Shown here in pieces: positions 8,823 to 16,486 of a stretch of 64,000 nt of DNA. The position numbers and the translations under genes were made by a program. A model generated the notes under the pieces. The model made no database searches and was not told where the DNA came from. It worked only from the letters and a program-made list of their open reading frames with translations. Each line of letters starts with the position of its first letter. Position 1 is the first letter of the stretch. This stretch comes from an uncultured Chloroflexota bacterium (GTDB taxonomy: Bacteria > Chloroflexota > Anaerolineae > Aggregatilineales > Phototrophicaceae), in NCBI GenBank assembly GCA_937974245.1, contig CALJKV010000063.1, positions 1 to 64,000 on the forward strand, given 5' to 3'.

Positions 8823-9635
8823 TTATTTAACGGGCGGCTTTTCACCGGCTGGATAGCGTTTGCGGATGTCTTCAATCACTTCGGCGACATAGTCCACCAG
8901 GCGGGTGACGATTTTCTCGCCCTTTTCGCGGGTGGCCTTGGTCGCGTCACCGATGATACCGTTGCTCAGTTCTTTGTATTCGGGGCGGGCAAACGTGCCT
9001 TCGAAGTGATACATGGAGCCTGGGCGCGGCGCGGCGCCTGGGGCGATGATGAAGCGACGATCAACCAGAGGATTGCCACCACCTTTGCCAGCCTTGCTCA
9101 TATCCACCAGGTCAGGGAAGAGATACAACGCCACCGAGGTCTCGGCCTCGTCTGCGTGCCACATCCAGTCATCCAGCACGTCTTTATCATCGCGCAGGAA
9201 ATCGTACCAGTGCAGTGACAGCGTGAAGTAGCCTTCCAGGCCGAGTTTGTGGACTGCCACGATGGTTGAGGAAACCTGCCCGTGCGCGGAAAGGATGATG
9301 AACTTGTTATAGCCGGACACCGCCGCGCCACGAATGATGTCCATCACTAAGCCAATGTGCGTTTCGTAAGTGAGCGGGATATTGCCCGGCATTCCCCAGT
9401 GGTGATACGGGTGGGAGCCGTACATGGGGCAGGGCAGCAGCATCACGCCAGTCTTCTTGGAGATCAGTTCCGCCATGCCAATGGCATTGAAATCATCATC
9501 GCCACAAGGGCAGTGCGGGCCGTGCTGCTCAATCGCGCCTATCGGAAGAATGGCGATATCGTCTTTCTTGGCGTGGGCGACAACAGCTTCTGCGGTCAAG
9601 TTCTGCCACCAGATGGCTTTCGGTTCATCAGACAT
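8823..9635 (-). CDS. Creatininase-family amidohydrolase/lactonase-like protein
   Basis: 270 residues of the creatininase fold. Metal-site segments are visible: GAIEQHGPHCPCGDDDF (Glu, His and Asp ligands), SAHG and a WHADEAETS motif bearing the last Glu. The family contains creatinine amidohydrolase, mycofactocin MftE and the riboflavin-pathway FAPy deformylase, plus many unknowns. Position in a demethylation operon raises creatinine or a cyclic amide/lactone as possible substrate, but no creatinase or sarcosine gene is nearby, so creatinine degradation is not supported. Confidence 0.8.
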   Translation of the reverse strand: MSDEPKAIWWQNLTAEAVVAHAKKDDIAILPIGAIEQHGPHCPCGDDDFNAIGMAELISKKTGVMLLPCPMYGSHPYHHWGMPGNIPLTYETHIGLVMDIIRGAAVSGYNKFIILSAHGQVSSTIVAVHKLGLEGYFTLSLHWYDFLRDDKDVLDDWMWHADEAETSVALYLFPDLVDMSKAGKGGGNPLVDRRFIIAPGAAPRPGSMYHFEGTFARPEYKELSNGIIGDATKATREKGEKIVTRLVDYVAEVIEDIRKRYPAGEKPPVK

Positions 9636-9690
9636 TGTTTATGCTCCTTGACTATCCATAGTTACATTCGATTAATTTTCTATCTGGCAG

Positions 9691-9711
9691 AGGAAGGTCG
9701 GAGACCGCCCC
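9691..9711. repeat. REP-like intergenic palindrome, copy 2
   Basis: Contains AGGAAGGTCGGAGACCGCCC, sharing the core GGTC-3 bases-GACC and flanking GGAAGG with the element at 7906-7928. It sits in the 101-base gap between the methyl-THF methyltransferase and the creatininase-like gene. Confidence 0.5.
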
Positions 9712-9736
9712 CTACTGTTCACACAGCACGCACGTG

Positions 9737-10630
9737 TTAGCGGCGTGGTCGCCGGGCGCGAGGTGCGCCTTCGGTTTCACCTTCGGCTTTCGGCGGACGG
9801 TTCGCGCCGATCCAGGCCTGCGCGTTTTCATCATGCCCCATCAATAAGTTCGAGGCGCGGATGGCATTGGCTGTTTCCGGCTTAAGCGGGTTCATAATGG
9901 CTGATGTCAGCCCCGCACCGATCCCCATGGTGAGGAAAGCCGCGCTGAGGTTGTCACGCCCCGGCAGCCCAAACGAGATATTTGAAGCACCGCAGGTCGT
10001 GTTCACGCCCAGCTCTGCCACGATCCGGCGGGTGATCCTGAGAAAAGCCGCCCCTGAACCGGGGACAGCGCCCACCGGCATCGCCAGCGGGTCAATGACG
10101 ATATCCTGCTTTGGAATACCGTGATCGGCAGCACGCTCAATGATTTTTCGGGCGACGGCGAGACGCACATCGGGATCATGTGAAATACCACTTTCGTCGT
10201 TGGTGATACCGATGACCGCCGCACCGTATTTCTTCACCAGCGGCAGCACCGCTTCCAGGCGTGCATCCTCGCCCGTGACCGAATTCACCAGGGCCTTGCC
10301 CTGGTAGGCCTGCAATCCGGCTTCCAGCGCGGCAACCACAGAGGAGTCTATGGCGAGTGGGACATTGACCACCGACTGCACCAACCGCACGATTTCCGCC
10401 AGCACTGCCGGTTCGTCAATCATCGGTATACCGGCGTTGACATCCAGCATGTGTGCGCCCGCTTCTACCTGTGCCAGCGCGTCAGTCACCACCCGGTCGA
10501 AGTTACCTTCGGCGAGTTCGGCGGCAAGCTGTTTGCGTCCAGTCGGGTTGATGCGCTCGCCAATCATGACGAAGGGATGATCCGGCCCGATGTGTACTTC
10601 CTGATGAGGGGAAATGAGGATTGTGTCCAT
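9737..10630 (-). CDS. Methyltetrahydrofolate:corrinoid methyltransferase (pterin-binding)
   Basis: 297 residues of the dihydropteroate-synthase-like TIM barrel. Family motifs appear in order: GERINPTG, the pterin-binding DVNAG, NSVTGE, DPLAMPVG and GASNISFGLPGR. It lacks the fused domains of MetH, matching stand-alone enzymes such as AcsE and MtvA, which move methyl between the corrinoid protein and THF. A basic, Ala/Glu/Pro-rich tail of about 25 residues follows. ATG at 10630 is preferred over an upstream TTG because an AAAGG lies 8 bases ahead of it. Together with the corrinoid protein it makes methyl-THF for MetF. Confidence 0.92.
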   Translation of the reverse strand: MDTILISPHQEVHIGPDHPFVMIGERINPTGRKQLAAELAEGNFDRVVTDALAQVEAGAHMLDVNAGIPMIDEPAVLAEIVRLVQSVVNVPLAIDSSVVAALEAGLQAYQGKALVNSVTGEDARLEAVLPLVKKYGAAVIGITNDESGISHDPDVRLAVARKIIERAADHGIPKQDIVIDPLAMPVGAVPGSGAAFLRITRRIVAELGVNTTCGASNISFGLPGRDNLSAAFLTMGIGAGLTSAIMNPLKPETANAIRASNLLMGHDENAQAWIGANRPPKAEGETEGAPRARRPRR

Positions 10631-10668
10631 CAATTAAACCTTTGGTGCATCTAAATCACTTATTTTCT

Positions 10669-11733
10669 CTAATGGGCAGTGAGTGTGTCCGCGACACCCA
10701 ATTGATTGCCCAGTTCCACCAGTTCCTGAATCAGGTTCTCCGGCAGCGGGATACCCGTTTTGAGCCGTTCCTGTTCAGTGCGATACTCAATCTCACCGGG
10801 CAGCATCATCTCGCGGGTGTCATCCCACATTGGCGCGTCTTTGACGGTCTGGTAAAACGCAGCCATGCGGGTCCGCATGTCGTCCAGGTCAAGGATGTCC
10901 TGCGGGTTGATGACGATCATGAAGTGTCCGGTCAGGCTGGGGTCATCCGGGTATTTGTACATCCCTTTCATGCCATACTGGAACACGCCGCCGGTAATCA
11001 CACCGGCCAGAATGTCAATGAAATAGGACAGACCGAGACCTTTGTGACCGCCAACCGGCAACAGGAAGCCCTTGAAGGCCACATCGGGATCGTCAGTGGG
11101 ACGGCCTTGCGAATCCGTCGCCCAGTCCAGGGGGATTTTCTCGCCCTTCTTGCTGGCGAGCAGGAGTTTGCCCCCGGCGATGCTCGACATCGAAATATCC
11201 AGCACAAATGGAAATTCCTTATATGTCGGCACGGCGAAGGCGATGGGATTATTACCCGTGATTGGCTTGCTGCCGCCCGGCGCAACGATGTTTGGCACCA
11301 CGTTGGTCATGCAGATGCCGATCAGCCCTTCGTCTGCCGCCATGCGCGCATACAGCCCGGTAGCGCCAAAATGGTTGCTCCGCACCACGCCTACCGCACC
11401 GATTCCGTAGGTCTTCGCCAGTTCAATCGCCCGCCGCATGGTGTCGCGCCCGACGATGAACCCCGCGCCGTCGTCGCCGTCCCATACTTCCAGCGCCAGC
11501 CCACCGCGCAGTTTGTGAATGTTGGGCTTGGCGTTAATCGCCCCAGAAAGCACGCGCTGGATATAGATCGGGACGCGCAGCACCCCGTGCGAGCCGATAC
11601 CCCACAGGTCGGTCTGCACCAGTGCATCGGCGTGAAATGCCGCGTCCTCCGCGTTCAGACCGGCCCGGTGAAACAGATCGGTCACGAATCCCCGCAGGGT
11701 CTCGGCTGGAATGGAAATCATTGTCTCTGCCAT
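10669..11733 (-). CDS. Ldh-family malate/lactate/sulfolactate-type dehydrogenase
   Basis: 354 residues of the LDH2/MDH2 family, NAD(P)-dependent 2-hydroxy-acid oxidoreductases unrelated to classical Rossmann LDH. Seen are DLWGIGSHG (His49), RSNHFGATG (His121), the nucleotide-binding GGHKGLGLS and a late PGE. Known members oxidise malate, ureidoglycolate, 2,3-diketogulonate and L-sulfolactate. The ATG at 11733 follows AAGGGG by seven bases, so the upstream TTG at 11748 is not used. In this operon it would give a 2-keto acid suitable for the HpaI-type aldolase at the operon end. Confidence 0.87.
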   Translation of the reverse strand: MAETMISIPAETLRGFVTDLFHRAGLNAEDAAFHADALVQTDLWGIGSHGVLRVPIYIQRVLSGAINAKPNIHKLRGGLALEVWDGDDGAGFIVGRDTMRRAIELAKTYGIGAVGVVRSNHFGATGLYARMAADEGLIGICMTNVVPNIVAPGGSKPITGNNPIAFAVPTYKEFPFVLDISMSSIAGGKLLLASKKGEKIPLDWATDSQGRPTDDPDVAFKGFLLPVGGHKGLGLSYFIDILAGVITGGVFQYGMKGMYKYPDDPSLTGHFMIVINPQDILDLDDMRTRMAAFYQTVKDAPMWDDTREMMLPGEIEYRTEQERLKTGIPLPENLIQELVELGNQLGVADTLTAH

Positions 11734-11767
11734 AGTTTTCCCCTTCAAATTGAGGATTTAATCTTAA

Positions 11768-12256
11768 TCAGAATGGCACTTTGTCCCGACCTTCAGCCAT
11801 ATTGATCCATGAGGCCGTGCCTTCAAGCATCCGATTGACTGGCGGCTGGATAACCCGCATTTCGCCGGCATACTGCCGTGATTGGTGGCTGCGCTCCCAG
11901 GCCTGCACCCAGACACACAGTCGTTCCGGGATGACCTCACAGTGACCGTTGGCACGCACACCGCCACAGGGGCCATTGCGTATATTCTTAGGACAGGTCA
12001 TCGGGCAGGTCATACCGGTGCTGTGGAGGATACATTGGCCGCACATCTGGCAGTTGAATACATAGCCCTTGACGATTTTTTCGCTCCAGATCACCAGTTT
12101 TTCGGTTAATCCGGGGGCGAACCGCTTGCCAGGCGGATAAAGTCGGTTAAAGACTGTGCGGGTCAGGTGATATGCACGTTCCAGGAAACGTGTGCGATTC
12201 TTGATCCACTCGCTGCCCGGCTTGCGGCGGCCTTCCTTCAGGTAACTCGTCGTCAT
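11768..12256 (-). CDS. MetV-like methylene-THF reductase partner (zinc-finger, C-terminal-domain family)
   Basis: 162 residues with a cysteine-rich block (FNCQMCGQCILHSTGMTC and NIRNGPCGGV) typical of the MetV/MTHFR C-terminal family, which pairs with MetF in acetogens and other anaerobes. The ATG at 12256 overlaps the stop of the DUF1638 gene in an ATGA arrangement; an upstream ATG at 12274 is possible but lies inside that gene. It probably forms the electron-input part of a MetFV complex oxidising or reducing methyl-THF. Confidence 0.85.
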   Translation of the reverse strand: MTTSYLKEGRRKPGSEWIKNRTRFLERAYHLTRTVFNRLYPPGKRFAPGLTEKLVIWSEKIVKGYVFNCQMCGQCILHSTGMTCPMTCPKNIRNGPCGGVRANGHCEVIPERLCVWVQAWERSHQSRQYAGEMRVIQPPVNRMLEGTASWINMAEGRDKVPF

Positions 12257-12858
12257 GCGCTTCTCTCCTGGCACTGTTCAGCAGCCATCCAACTGACCAA
12301 CTGTGATTCAAGCTGGTTATAGCCGGTCTGCTTGATCTGGAGCGGAAGTTCGAGGTACGCCGCCGCTTCCCGCGCTTTTTCCATAAGACCCTCGTCGGGG
12401 GACTGTGCCAGGTAAATCACCCGGCGGTAATTCCGGAAGTAGTCATGCTTCAGCTCGGGATGCCGGTCCAGCCCCATGCTTTTCACGATGGTGCGGTCAA
12501 ATGTGCGAACCAGGAAATCCGTCAGGAAGAACGTACCCGGCTCTTCCTCCATCCACTGCTGGAAATGCGCTCCGCCATAGAATTCATAACAGTGCGCCCC
12601 GGTGATGCGTTGAATGTTATATTTTTGCAGCACCTGGTCGAGTACGCCGTAGGTGCCGCAATCCCCGTAGACGGCAAATACCTGGTCGTATTGTTCACGC
12701 AGGGCGAGCAAGCGGGCTTCTACAGCCGGCGTGATACGGTCTGGGAAAAGGTGGTGCTGGGCGGTGATACCAACGATATCCGCATCCCAGCCGTATTTCT
12801 TCACAATGGCGAGGACTTCTTTCCCCAGTGCCCCGCAGGTTATCAGCGCCGTCTTCAT
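12253..12858 (-). CDS. DUF1638 protein linked to corrinoid methyl transfer
   Basis: 201 residues with the DUF1638 signature: ALITCGALGKE near the start, the central FAVYGDCGTYGVL, and GAHCYEFYGG. Several conserved Cys, His and Asp residues suggest metal or substrate binding. The function is unknown, but the family is often found beside trimethylamine/betaine-type corrinoid methyltransferases. The start at 12858 overlaps the metF stop (ATGA), so a longer reading frame that begins inside metF is not the real start. It is flanked tightly by metF and the metV-like gene, implying a role in methyl-THF metabolism. Confidence 0.8.
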   Translation of the reverse strand: MKTALITCGALGKEVLAIVKKYGWDADIVGITAQHHLFPDRITPAVEARLLALREQYDQVFAVYGDCGTYGVLDQVLQKYNIQRITGAHCYEFYGGAHFQQWMEEEPGTFFLTDFLVRTFDRTIVKSMGLDRHPELKHDYFRNYRRVIYLAQSPDEGLMEKAREAAAYLELPLQIKQTGYNQLESQLVSWMAAEQCQERSA

Positions 12859-13832
12859 CGCATGTGCTCCTGCCGGGAACGCCGCTGGTCGGCTGGGTGA
12901 GTGCGTGGCAGCAGCCCGGCCTCCTGAATGATTTCGGCAACCAGTTCTTCCTGGCGATAGGCCATCAAATGAATACCGGAAACGCCTTCGATCTCTTGCA
13001 CCTGCTGGATGATTTCGACACAAATTTGCTTGCCTTCAGCACGCTGCTGTCCTTTGGGCGTCTTTCGCAGCCGTTCGACGATCTCGTCCGGGATATAGAC
13101 GCCCGGCACACGGGTACGCATGAATTCTGCCGCCGTTACCGAACGCAGCGGGCCAACGCCCACCAGAATATAGACCTGTCGGTGCAGCCCCAGGTCACGC
13201 ACCTGGCGCATGAATCCGCGCAGGCGCGGTAGATCGAAACAGTATTGGGTCTGGATAAATTCAGCCCCAGCTTCTACTTTCTTTGCCAGGCGTTGGGGCT
13301 GCCAATCATGTGGCGGGGCGAAGGGGTTGCAGGCTGCGCCCAGGAATAATCTGGGAGGGGTGGTGATTTTGCGCCCGCTCAGAAATACGCCATCATCACG
13401 CATGATACGGGCTGTCCGCAGCAGTTGAATCGAATCAAAATCAAAGACCCGTTTCGCGCCTGGTTGATCGCCAACCGTGACATCATCCCCGGTGAGCATC
13501 AAGACATTGCGTACACCCATCGCCGCCGCACCCAGCAAATCACCCTGGATAGCGATGCGGTTGCGATCACGGCAGGATACCTGCAAAACCGGGTCGTAAC
13601 CGGCCTGGAGCAGCAGGGCACAGATCGCCAGGCTGGACATGTGGCAGTTCGCACCGGCGGCATCAGTGGCGTTAATCCCATCGCACACTTCCGAAAGTAC
13701 CAGCGCGGCGTCATAAACCTCCTGCGGGTCGGCGCTGTCAGGCGGGTTGAGTTCAGCTGTTACGGCGAAGTAACCTGCCCTGAGCACTTGTTCAAGCCGA
13801 CTGCCGGAGATCATCGGTGCCGCGTTCATCAT
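12855..13832 (-). CDS. metF: 5,10-methylenetetrahydrofolate reductase
   Basis: 325 residues of the MetF TIM barrel. Recognisable are the N-terminal TAELNPPD (catalytic Glu region), the Asp-rich loop GINATDAAGANCHMS, MLTGDD, and FIQTQYCFD where the family has Q-T-Q. The fold binds FAD and interconverts methyl-THF and methylene-THF. As first gene of the one-carbon operon, together with MetV, it likely oxidises methyl groups released by the corrinoid system, though reductive use is possible. The upstream promoter and operator are described separately. No other folate gene lies nearby, so this is not an ordinary methionine cluster. Confidence 0.9.
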   Translation of the reverse strand: MMNAAPMISGSRLEQVLRAGYFAVTAELNPPDSADPQEVYDAALVLSEVCDGINATDAAGANCHMSSLAICALLLQAGYDPVLQVSCRDRNRIAIQGDLLGAAAMGVRNVLMLTGDDVTVGDQPGAKRVFDFDSIQLLRTARIMRDDGVFLSGRKITTPPRLFLGAACNPFAPPHDWQPQRLAKKVEAGAEFIQTQYCFDLPRLRGFMRQVRDLGLHRQVYILVGVGPLRSVTAAEFMRTRVPGVYIPDEIVERLRKTPKGQQRAEGKQICVEIIQQVQEIEGVSGIHLMAYRQEELVAEIIQEAGLLPRTHPADQRRSRQEHMR

Positions 13833-13844
13833 GCCCTCATCATG

Positions 13845-13892
13845 TTTGAATACGTATTCAAATTTATACTACAGGCGGCGCGGATTTGTCAA
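13845..13892 (-). promoter_or_regulatory. Promoter with 18-bp palindromic LacI-type operator for the metF operon
   Basis: On the minus strand: -35 TTGACA (13887-13892), 18-base spacer, -10 TATAAA (13863-13868), then at once the perfect palindrome TTTGAATACGTATTCAAA (13845-13862). It ends 12 bases before the metF start. An operator over the transcription start is the standard place for repression. The same arrangement recurs at other promoters of the window. Confidence 0.8.
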
Positions 13893-14015
13893 ATACAGAC
13901 CGAACATAGTAACAAATGTCACGAAAAGCCAATGCTCACTATCCCGAACTGGCAAGATTCATCCACCGGCCATTGCCATGCGTGCTGTGTGGGCAGCGCG
14001 TGACATAGGTTTGTT

Positions 14016-14028
14016 GAATACCATATTC
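14016..14028. promoter_or_regulatory. Possible auxiliary operator
   Basis: GAATACCATATTC matches the inverted halves of GAATACGTATTC but with one extra central base. It lies about 170 bases from the main metF operator, on the side of the divergent LacI gene. It could serve DNA looping or be chance. The rest of the 13833-14145 gap shows nothing else clear apart from this and the metF promoter. Confidence 0.3.
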
Positions 14029-14145
14029 ATAGGGTGTGGATAAGCGGGCATTGGCCGGATCACTCAAACAAGTGACATAATGGGCGAGTCGTTTTATGAT
14101 GGGTTCATCGGAATTGTGAGAACGGATTGCAATGGCTAAGAGCTT

Positions 14146-15153
14146 ATGAAAATTGCCGATATTTCTAAAGACCTGGGTCTTTCCATCTCGACTGTCTCTA
14201 AAGCCCTGAATGGCTACGCCGATGTTTCTGAGGCGACGCGGGAACTGGTGATGCAGCGGGCGCGTGAGCTTGGCTACCAGCCCAGCGCATCAGCACGCAA
14301 TCTGCGGCGCGGACGCACCGACAAGATCGGCCTGCTCATTAATCATTCAATCGTGTACATCAGTGAATACCTGACGGAGATTGTCGCCGGAGCCGGGTAT
14401 GTAGCCGAACAAAACGGCAAAAACATCATCCTGTACATGGAAACCGTCCACCACCCGGAAGGAATCGAGCGTATCTGCCGCGCCAGAGAGATTGACGGCG
14501 CACTCCTGCTCTGGGCGAATCCTACCAGCGATACCCTGCGAATCTTCGAGGACGAAGGGATGCCCTATATTTTGCTGGGAAGGCGCATTGATTACGAGGG
14601 TGCTTCGTATATCGCGCCGGATAACGAAGACGGCGCGTACCGGCTTACTCGCCATCTGATCGAACTCGGCCACACCCGTATCGGCTTTATGGCGCGTCCG
14701 GTACACGGCCCGACAAATACCGACCGACTGGAAGGTTATCGGCGTGCGCTGCGGGAAGCCAACCTGCGTTTTGACGAGCAGGTAGTCGTAACGACCAAGT
14801 TGGAGCCATCCAGCGGCTACTATGCGATGCTGCAACTGTTGGATTTGCACGAGCCACCTACGGCGGTATTTGCTTTCTACGATCTGCTGGCGGTAGATGC
14901 CCTTCGCGCGGCGGCGGAACGCGGGGTGCGCGTGCCGGAAGATGTGGCGATTGTCGGATTCGATGGACTGCCATCTTCCCTGATGACCTACCCGGCAATT
15001 ACGACGGCGAAACAGCCGTTACAGCTGATGGGACGGCAGGCAGTTGAAATGCTGATGGAACGGATTGAAGACAATGTGTTACCTCCCCGACGGATCACTT
15101 TACCCATCGAACTTCTGGTCAGAGGATCTACTATCGGGCGCGCTGTTCGCTGA
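14146..15153 (+). CDS. LacI-family transcriptional regulator (1)
   Basis: 335 residues: N-terminal LacI HTH (MKIADISKDLGLSISTVSKALNG), hinge around ARNLRRGRTDKIG and a periplasmic-binding-protein-like sensor domain. The recognition helix LSISTVSKALN differs from the VSQSTVSRVF of the other two LacI proteins here, so it should read another operator. The most likely target is the CGAAAACGATTTCG palindrome 108 bases downstream, before the first SnoaL/ABC genes. It is divergent from the metF operon and leads the plus-strand transport operon. The ligand is probably a sugar-like compound imported by that transporter. Confidence 0.9.
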   Translation: MKIADISKDLGLSISTVSKALNGYADVSEATRELVMQRARELGYQPSASARNLRRGRTDKIGLLINHSIVYISEYLTEIVAGAGYVAEQNGKNIILYMETVHHPEGIERICRAREIDGALLLWANPTSDTLRIFEDEGMPYILLGRRIDYEGASYIAPDNEDGAYRLTRHLIELGHTRIGFMARPVHGPTNTDRLEGYRRALREANLRFDEQVVVTTKLEPSSGYYAMLQLLDLHEPPTAVFAFYDLLAVDALRAAAERGVRVPEDVAIVGFDGLPSSLMTYPAITTAKQPLQLMGRQAVEMLMERIEDNVLPPRRITLPIELLVRGSTIGRAVR

Positions 15154-15260
15154 AATTTTTAATTTGCATATTTCCTATAAATCGTGTTATGCTTTTATTG
15201 ATGGTACTGCTTTTGGTTTGTGTTCTCAAATCACAGCAGCGCCAAAAATTTTTTAGCCCT

Positions 15261-15280
15261 TTCCGAAAACGATTTCGGAA
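15261..15280. promoter_or_regulatory. LacI-type operator, class 2
   Basis: TTCCGAAAACGATTTCGGAA has 8-base perfect arms around ACGA. CGAAA-4-TTTCG cores are typical of LacI/GalR proteins with an STVSKAL helix, such as LacI (1) just upstream. It lies 39 bases before the SnoaL-like start. No clear -10/-35 pair could be assigned in the 15154-15318 gap. Confidence 0.65.
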
Positions 15281-15318
15281 TACCTAGTCAAATATTGTCT
15301 TATTTTGGAATTTTTCCG

Positions 15319-16413
15319 ATGACCGATTCAAACAGCGTTTCCAACACAGCAAACCCCGCTATATCCATTCAGGATAAGGGCGATATTGCCTATATCGCTG
15401 CCGCCAACCGCCCCAGGCAACAAAGCATGAACGGGTTTGACGATGAGTTCACTGATATTGTGGATTACATTGTCAAAATCACCCATCGTATCTGGGAAGA
15501 AAAGGCCGTTGGCCTTATTTATGATTACTACCTCCACAATGCGCTCATCCACACCAGCAGCGGTGACATTTATGGACGTGAAGCGATCATCGCCGGCACC
15601 CTGCAAACACTGGCCGCCTTCCCCGACAGGCGCTTGTATGGCGATGAGGTGATCTGGAAACACAATGTCGGGGATGTGTATTACTCCTCACACCGGATCA
15701 CCCATGAAGGTCTGAATACCGGACATACCTGGTACGGCCCGCCCACCCACCACCGCATTCATTACCGGGCGATTGCTGACTGCATTGTGAAAGATAACCA
15801 GATTATTGAGGAGTGGCTGGTACGCGATGAATTGCTGTTGGTACAGCAGCTGGGCTCTGATGTACATGAGGTCGCCCAGCGGATGGCTGTAGCGGAAGCG
15901 AAAATCGGGTTCAGGCCGCCGGTACGCGGTGAGGTTGAGCGCACACAGGGGCAGCTCCCGCCCCGGCGTATGCCGCCGCCCAGCAGCGATGCATTTGATG
16001 TGGAGGATTTCGCACGCCGCTGCTGGCATGAAATCTGGAACTGGCGACTGCTCAACAAGGTTGATGATTACTTTGCCGAGAATATCGCCTGCGAAGGGGC
16101 GAGTGGTCGCCGGATCAACGGCACGGGCGACTACAAAGCCTACATGCTGTCACTCCTGGGGCCTTTCCCTGACTTAATGATGAGCGTGGATCATTTTTGC
16201 GCGAATGAGGATGGTCACGGTAATTACCGGGCGGCGACGCGCTGGACAATGCAAGGCACCCACACCGGCCCTGGTTTCTACGGCATACCAACAGGCAAGC
16301 GAATCAATATTATCGGCGTCACCCACCAAAGCATTGAGCAAGGCCGGATTACACGCGAATGGACGGTGTTTGACGAATTCGCGCTGTTGAAACAGCTATA
16401 CGCGCCTGATTAA
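15319..16413 (+). CDS. Two-domain SnoaL/NTF2-like protein A
   Basis: 364 residues made of two tandem SnoaL-like (NTF2-fold) domains. Domain 1 has DIVDYIVKITHRIWEE, IYGREAI, FPDRR, SSHR, YGPPT and EEWLVRDE; domain 2 repeats the plan with IWNWRL, FPDLMMSVDHF, GTHTGPGFYG, PTGKRI and EWTVFDEFAL. SnoaL folds include polyketide cyclases, steroid isomerases and dehydratases, usually acid-base enzymes without cofactor. ATG at 15319 is chosen because upstream in-frame codons run through the operator. It heads an operon with a sugar ABC transporter and three more SnoaL-like genes, so a carbohydrate-like substrate is implied. The reaction is unknown. Confidence 0.8.
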   Translation: MTDSNSVSNTANPAISIQDKGDIAYIAAANRPRQQSMNGFDDEFTDIVDYIVKITHRIWEEKAVGLIYDYYLHNALIHTSSGDIYGREAIIAGTLQTLAAFPDRRLYGDEVIWKHNVGDVYYSSHRITHEGLNTGHTWYGPPTHHRIHYRAIADCIVKDNQIIEEWLVRDELLLVQQLGSDVHEVAQRMAVAEAKIGFRPPVRGEVERTQGQLPPRRMPPPSSDAFDVEDFARRCWHEIWNWRLLNKVDDYFAENIACEGASGRRINGTGDYKAYMLSLLGPFPDLMMSVDHFCANEDGHGNYRAATRWTMQGTHTGPGFYGIPTGKRINIIGVTHQSIEQGRITREWTVFDEFALLKQLYAPD

Positions 16414-16486
16414 CAGGCGTTATAGACCCGCACGCGATTTGTGCGAGGTTTCACGTCAATCAATAGAATATGAAGGAGTTTTTCAG

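Noticed and set aside
8823..9635. Creatinine degradation through the creatininase-like protein
   Set aside because: No creatinase, sarcosine oxidase or urease gene nearby; the family is broad.
10621..11805. Long open frame on the plus strand (394 codons) opposite the Ldh-type gene
   Set aside because: It is the antisense shadow of a clear family member, has no recognisable motif, and similar shadows occur over most GC-rich genes here (for example 18654-19607, 42901-44085 and 46693-47697).
14111..14135. Lac-operator-like stretch GGAATTGTGAGAACGGATTG before LacI (1)
   Set aside because: Resemblance to E. coli lacO is partial, the recognition helix of LacI (1) is different, and a far better palindrome exists downstream.
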